From the NCBI RefSeq assembly GCF_001625015.1, contig NZ_LVWJ02000014.1:1860001-1924000 (forward strand): 64,000 bases of DNA, in the 5' to 3' direction. The DNA is from Lewinella sp. 4G2. GTDB taxonomy: Bacteria > Bacteroidota > Bacteroidia > Chitinophagales > Saprospiraceae. Below the pieces are notes generated by a model. It made no database searches, had not been told where the DNA came from, and was given only the letters and a program-made list of their open reading frames with translations. Of the stretch, positions 60,119 to 64,000 are shown in pieces; the first letter of the stretch is position 1; each line of letters begins with the position of its first letter. The position numbers were made by a program, and so were the translations under genes.

Positions 60119-61292
60119 CCAGTGCTTTCAGCACGATCTCACACCCCTTCCGAATCTCCTCCTCCGTAATCACCAGCGGCGGGGCAATTCGTAAACTGCG
60201 TTCGTTCCAGAGGAACCAATCGGTGATCATTCCTGCTTCCAGGCACTTCGCGATGGTGGCGCGGATCTCGTCAAAATCGGTGAGTTCCACGGCCATCCAA
60301 AGACCGGCGGAGCGGACTTCTTTGATCTTGGGGTGGACGAGTAATTCGTGAAAGAGGGCTTCTTTTTGGTGAACGTTACCGATGATTTCGGGATGCTCCA
60401 GCAAGTAAGTCAGGGTGGCCAAACCGGCGGCGCAACTTACCGGGTGGCCTCCGAAAGTCGTGATGTGGCCGAGGACGGGTTCGCGCGTCAGCAGATCCAT
60501 CACCTCCTTACGGGCTACGAAGGCGCCGAGGGGCATGCCGCCACCGAAGCCCTTGGCCAGCAACAATATATCCGGAATGACGCCGTACTGTTCAAAGGCC
60601 CAGAGCGTGCCCGTGCGGCCCATGCCGGCCTGGATCTCGTCGAGAATCAGCAAGGCGCCCACCTCGGTGCAGCGGTTGCGCACGGCCTGGATCCATTCCT
60701 TCCGCGGCTTGCGAATGCCCCATTCCGCCTGGACGGTTTCGATGATGACGGCGGCCGTCCGCTCGGTGATGCGGTGCAGGCAGTAATCGCAGTTGAAATC
60801 CAGGTGGGCCACGTCGGGCAGGAGGGGTTGGAAGGCCTCGGTAAAATCGTGGGGATACTGCAAGCTCGCCGCCCCCTGGGTGCTCCCGTGGTAGCTGCGG
60901 ATGGCCGAAATGATCTCCCGCCGGCCGGTGGCGCGTTTGGCCAGCTTCATCGCCCCTTCGCAGGCCTCGGCGCCGGAATTGACGAAGTAGACGTTGTCCA
61001 ATCCCTCCGGTAAATTATCCGCCAGCAAGCGCGCGTACTGTGCCTGGGGGGCCAGGACGAACTCGCCGTACACCAGCGTGTGCATGTACTTCCCGGCCTG
61101 TTCCCGCACGGCTTCCACGACGGTGGGGTGGTTGTGGCCGAGCACGGAAACGCCGATCCCAGCGATCAGATCGAGGTATTCTTTGCCGTCCGTATCCACC
61201 AAGTAACAGCCGTGGCCGCTGGCAATCTCGAGGCCCATCGGGGCGGGCGAGGTTTGGGCTACGTGGCTGAGGAAGTTGGCTCGTTGAGACAT
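60114..61292 (-). CDS. Class III aminotransferase (acetylornithine/ornithine type)
   Basis: 392 aa PLP enzyme. Cofactor-binding segments: NSGAEACEGAMKLAKRAT, SYHGSTQGAASL, LLILDEIQAGMGRTGTLWAFEQYG, and the Schiff-base lysine in LLLAKGFGGGMPLGAF. ITTFGGHPVSCAAGLA completes the family pattern. The enzyme moves an amino group between an omega-amino acid and 2-oxoglutarate. Acetylornithine, ornithine or 4-aminobutyrate are all possible; no arginine genes are nearby to decide. ATG 61292; a TACCTTCG box lies upstream next to a family B element. Confidence 0.88.
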   Translation of the reverse strand: MSQRANFLSHVAQTSPAPMGLEIASGHGCYLVDTDGKEYLDLIAGIGVSVLGHNHPTVVEAVREQAGKYMHTLVYGEFVLAPQAQYARLLADNLPEGLDNVYFVNSGAEACEGAMKLAKRATGRREIISAIRSYHGSTQGAASLQYPHDFTEAFQPLLPDVAHLDFNCDYCLHRITERTAAVIIETVQAEWGIRKPRKEWIQAVRNRCTEVGALLILDEIQAGMGRTGTLWAFEQYGVIPDILLLAKGFGGGMPLGAFVARKEVMDLLTREPVLGHITTFGGHPVSCAAGLATLTYLLEHPEIIGNVHQKEALFHELLVHPKIKEVRSAGLWMAVELTDFDEIRATIAKCLEAGMITDWFLWNERSLRIAPPLVITEEEIRKGCEIVLKALG

Positions 61293-61306
61293 CGGATGAG
61301 GTTTTA

Positions 61307-61323
61307 GGCGCTTACGCGGGTGC
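61307..61323. repeat. REP-like element, family B
   Basis: GGCGCTTACGCGGGTGC lies 14 bp upstream of the aminotransferase ATG and just downstream of its probable -7 box. It would be in the 5' leader. Confidence 0.65.
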
Positions 61324-61369
61324 GAAGGTACGGTGGGAAGGAGCGGGGCGGGAGCGGCAAAGACCGGCC

Positions 61370-62515
61370 TCAGAATGCTTCACCGAGACCCAGGTAAATA
61401 CCGGTCCCCGAACTAACCCCAAAGCCGTAGCCAAAATCGATCCGCAGGTTGATGTTTTCCTTGGGGATGACGGCCGCGCGGATGCCCGTCCCAACGTTGT
61501 ACCGCAATTCGTCGAAGGCCAGCTTACTGCTGCTGGAAGCCACTTCGCCAGCCCCGCCGAAGAAGACGAAGCCAATGCTCTTCCAGGTTTGCCAGCGGTA
61601 TTCCAGTTGGGCGTAGGCCGCCAGGTTATCCCGGAACCTAAACTCCTGGAACCCGCGTAGGAGGTCGGGCCCACCGAGCGAACTCAGTTCCTGGATGGGT
61701 GCCCCGGGCGTGGAGTGCCGTAGGTAAAACTGCCCCCCGACGACGCCCTTCGGGTTGACACGGTGGTAGGTTCGCAAATCTAGCTTACTGAGGCGGAAGG
61801 TGTTGGAGCCACCCAGCACTTCGCCGTAGAAGCCCTGGGTGAATTCCGCTAGTATTCCCCGCGTAGCGTTCACGACGTTGTCCCGATCATCGTAGGAAGC
61901 CGCGAACTCAAGGCCGACGCTTTTGCTGCCGAGGGTATCCTGCAGGCTGGCCCCCGCTTCCAGGAGTTCCGTATCCTCAATCAGTTCGTTGTTGTAGTAG
62001 GTATTGTACCGAAACCCGCCGCCGACGAAGAGGTGAGGGATGGCCTGCCGCAACAGTAAAGGTTCGATCAGCAGGCGCTGGTAGGTGATTTCAATGCCGT
62101 CCTCATCCCGCGTTCCGTTGCCCACCCCGAAGTAGGTTTGGGGGAAATCCGAGTAGCCGATGTTGCCGCGGAGGAGCCACTTTTCTTCGGGGAAAAAGAT
62201 CGTCGGGCTGGCACTAAAGAACACCTGGTTCTTGAGCGTATAGCTGATCCCGATGGGTATGTTAGAGGTCCGCGTTTCCGCCCCGGCCCCCTTCGGTTTA
62301 AAGAGGAGACTGGCCCCGAAGCCAAACCCAAAGCTGGTGTTCGGCTCGAAGAAGACGATGGGTGCCATCACAATCTTGGGTTGGAACTCAGTCGTATCCG
62401 TCTTGGCCTTGCCGAGGTTGAATTCCATCAGGTCCGCCACCTTTTCGATAAGACCCTGGGCGGGTAGGCTGAGGGAAAGGGAGGTACAGAGTAATAGGGT
62501 GAATAGGGTGCGCAT
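61370..62515 (-). CDS. BamA/TamA-like outer-membrane surface-antigen barrel, 381 aa
   Basis: Signal peptide MRTLFTLLLCTSLSLSLPAQ. After a short linker the protein is an outer-membrane barrel with the surface-antigen (D15) C-terminal pattern: GASLLFKPKGAG, LSSLGGPDLLRGFQEFRFRDNLAAYAQLEYRW (the LRGF and YAQLEYR motifs), GTGIRAAVIPKENINLRIDFGYG. It lacks POTRA domains and is half the length of BamA, so it is more like the patatin-linked or stand-alone bacterial surface antigen proteins. Transport or anchoring role unknown. Confidence 0.85.
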   Translation of the reverse strand: MRTLFTLLLCTSLSLSLPAQGLIEKVADLMEFNLGKAKTDTTEFQPKIVMAPIVFFEPNTSFGFGFGASLLFKPKGAGAETRTSNIPIGISYTLKNQVFFSASPTIFFPEEKWLLRGNIGYSDFPQTYFGVGNGTRDEDGIEITYQRLLIEPLLLRQAIPHLFVGGGFRYNTYYNNELIEDTELLEAGASLQDTLGSKSVGLEFAASYDDRDNVVNATRGILAEFTQGFYGEVLGGSNTFRLSKLDLRTYHRVNPKGVVGGQFYLRHSTPGAPIQELSSLGGPDLLRGFQEFRFRDNLAAYAQLEYRWQTWKSIGFVFFGGAGEVASSSSKLAFDELRYNVGTGIRAAVIPKENINLRIDFGYGFGVSSGTGIYLGLGEAF

Positions 62516-62576
62516 GCGCGGTAAACGCCTGGCTGATTGGTTTGTGCTTGGAGGTTGATGATTTTCACCCCAAAAT

Positions 62577-62638
62577 CCCCGTCCCGAAGGGCCGGCCTGG
62601 GTAGTGGTGGCACACCGTTAGGTGGCCTGCTCTACAAT
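62577..62638. repeat. Dispersed direct repeat, about 60 bp, copy 1
   Basis: CCCCGTCCCGAAGGGC, then GTGGTGGCACACCGTTAGG, then CTCTACAA. The same sequence with few changes is at 63909-63969. It lies in the divergent region between the barrel and TonB-C genes. Confidence 0.85.
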
Positions 62639-62744
62639 TATTTCACCGCGGCTTAGACTCTTGGCCTCGAAGACAAACGAAAAGTAATTCAGATATAATG
62701 CGTCAAAACAGCGGTAGCGAAGCATCTGATCCAAAACCTGTTAA

Positions 62745-63611
62745 ATGCTTCTTGCGCTGCTATTGAGTTCTTGCTTAAGTGTTGGTGTTGATACCATCCC
62801 GCCCCCACCGCCTACACCTGGGTTAGTCGAGCTTATAGGTATACGAGAGCAGTCTCCTCTATTTCCTGGTTGTTCGGATATAGCGAACTTCAGTAAACGT
62901 AAATCCTGTTCCGACTCTTTGCTGATGCAATACGTATACTGTAATGCGGACTATCCTCCCCAGGCGGTTGCCGCAAAGGTGGAAGGGATTGCGGTCATTT
63001 CGTTCAAAGTTGAAGTGGATGGTCGAATCAATGATCCCAAACTTTTACGTGACCCAGGGTATGGACTCGGCAAGGCAGCTTTAGCTCCCTTCCAGAAAAT
63101 GATCAACGATGATCTCAGGTGGGAACCGGCCAGAACGTATTACGGAGGGGAGAAACCCGTTAAGGTTCAATTCAATTTTCCCGTCAGGTTTAGCCTCTCG
63201 CCCACGCCGCTGGAGGATGGACGGCCGGCAGTGAGGCCGCCGGCTGAAAGGATTTACTTAATTGCGGATGAAATGCCCATATTCCCCGGGTGCGACAAAT
63301 TCCCCGCAAGCGAGCGAAAGCAATGCTCAGATCAAGCGCTTATCAAGTTTATTTTAGGAGAACTGATAATACCAGAAGTAATTAGGCAAAATTGTTTTTC
63401 CGGGTCAACTGTCGTCAGCTTCGTGGTCAATAAGGTTGGTCACATAGAGCAGGCAGAAATTCTTCGGGGGCCGATTGCTGGGCTCGGCAATGAAGTCATT
63501 CGCGCAATTGGATTGATGAATAAGCGCCAAATGGTGTGGGCACCAGGGAGGAACGGAGGTAAGGCAGTAAACGTCAGACTGACCTTTCCGCTTCACATAA
63601 ATCTCAAATAA
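62745..63611 (+). CDS. Lipoprotein with two TonB C-terminal-like domains
   Basis: 288 aa. The start MLLALLLSSC gives a lipobox (LSSC); an in-frame TAA directly precedes the ATG. Two copies of an energy-transducer TonB C-terminal-like domain follow (about 35-145 and 170-285). Each begins with the Bacteroidota signature FPGC (SPLFPGCSDI; MPIFPGCDKFP) and a CSD segment, then the beta-sheet core (VEGIAVISFKVEVDGRINDPKLLRDPGYGLG; SGSTVVSFVVNKVGHIEQAEILRGPIAGLG). It lacks the transmembrane anchor and proline-rich bridge of a true TonB. Codon use is AT-richer than in neighbours, and the gene is bracketed by direct repeats, hinting at acquisition. Confidence 0.85.
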   Translation: MLLALLLSSCLSVGVDTIPPPPPTPGLVELIGIREQSPLFPGCSDIANFSKRKSCSDSLLMQYVYCNADYPPQAVAAKVEGIAVISFKVEVDGRINDPKLLRDPGYGLGKAALAPFQKMINDDLRWEPARTYYGGEKPVKVQFNFPVRFSLSPTPLEDGRPAVRPPAERIYLIADEMPIFPGCDKFPASERKQCSDQALIKFILGELIIPEVIRQNCFSGSTVVSFVVNKVGHIEQAEILRGPIAGLGNEVIRAIGLMNKRQMVWAPGRNGGKAVNVRLTFPLHINLK

Positions 63612-63712
63612 CAGCAATCAATTATTCAGTCTAGTTCCTTGGCGTCTTTAAACCGTAATGAGACCAATCGCAAACAAGACCCCACCCGTTCTACCAGAAA
63701 CCACCACCTCAG

Positions 63713-63907
63713 ATGCGAGAAATCTTCATGGCCATCGTTGAGTTCCTATTCGGAGAGGCCATCGAAAATTTCCTGGCACGCATCTTCGGCCCCTCCTTCA
63801 AGAAACTGGCCCGCGCCGATAAATTCTGGACCATCCTGACCATCATCCTGCTTTTGGTGGGCACGGCTTTCCTTCTAATGACTGCCTATACCTGGCTCAC
63901 CACCTAA
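63713..63907 (+). CDS. Small membrane protein, 64 aa
   Basis: MREIFMAIVEFLFGEAIENFLARIFGPSFKKLARADK is amphipathic or helical; WTILTIILLLVGTAFLLMTAYTWL is a clear membrane helix. An internal ATG at 63728 is an alternative start. I recognise no family. It lies between the TonB-C lipoprotein and the second copy of the direct repeat. Confidence 0.6.
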   Translation: MREIFMAIVEFLFGEAIENFLARIFGPSFKKLARADKFWTILTIILLLVGTAFLLMTAYTWLTT

Positions 63908-63908
63908 T

Positions 63909-64000
63909 CCCCGCCCCAAAGGGCAGGCCTGCGTAGCGGTGGCACACCGTCAGGTGGCCCACTCTACAAAACGTCAGGTGGCCCCCTCTACCCTACAAAA
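63909..64000. repeat. Dispersed direct repeat copy 2, with partial tandem copy
   Basis: 63909-63969 matches 62577-62638 in the same orientation. Its last part (CGTCAGGTGGCCC...CTCTAC) is repeated again at 63971-63999, reaching the window edge. Confidence 0.85.

Overview
The window comes from a GC-rich member of the Bacteroidota, probably of the Saprospiria/Lewinella type (inference from gene families; no rRNA is present). Supporting signs are type IX secretion genes (porU, a PorP/SprF-like protein), a T9SS C-terminal sorting domain, a hybrid two-component regulator of the Bacteroidota type, an N-terminal-Cys PurF of Bacteroidota length, SAQ-type signal cleavage sites, and -7 boxes of the form TAnnTTTR, in the best cases about 20 nt downstream of a TTG.

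Layout. 1-3.6 kb: the 5' part of a giant surface protein (minus strand) and a roughly 1-kb tandem array of long DNA hairpins in front of it. 3.7-11.5 kb: uvrA, then a transport cluster in which an inner-membrane-anchored substrate-binding protein is fused to an OmpA peptidoglycan-binding domain, with its permease, ATPase and a metallophosphoesterase. 11.5-24 kb: metabolic and regulatory genes (glycosyltransferase, galM, methylmalonyl-CoA mutase small-subunit-like protein, an orphan hybrid sensor/regulator, gpmI, rsmD, fadD). 24-30 kb: a BlaI/BlaR-like pair with two visible operator dyads and two thioredoxin-fold envelope proteins. 30-38 kb: purF, an IS256-family insertion, an ECF sigma factor followed by a TonB-dependent receptor, a higBA module, murQ. 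38-48 kb: a T9SS-secreted FG-GAP protein, an NhaC antiporter, two coiled-coil proteins, a HEAT-like protein, an M23 peptidase. 48-58 kb: porP/SprF-like and porU, a polyprenyl synthase, four glycosyltransferases. 58-64 kb: holA, a lipoprotein, an aminotransferase, an outer-membrane barrel, a TonB-C lipoprotein and a small membrane protein.

The most unusual content is the non-coding DNA. Family A is a long hairpin with a conserved 13-14 bp outer stem (core TCGTCGGACGA / TCGTCCGACGA). It occurs as nine 104-105 bp tandem units plus one divergent hairpin at 2.5-3.5 kb, and as three further hairpins directly behind porU. The inner arms differ between copies yet usually remain self-complementary. 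Family B is a REP-like imperfect palindrome, GGGCGCTGCCGCGGGTGCC, found about 15 times both between and inside genes. Three copies encode GTxxSAQ near the N-terminus of exported proteins, two of them at the likely signal-peptidase site. A third class consists of hairpins or tandem arrays made from short repeated words (for example GCAACTC x22), often lying directly before start codons. No RAYT-type transposase is visible in the window, so the agent that spreads these families is unknown.

Protein functions are assigned by reading motifs in the translated sequence; no database search was run.
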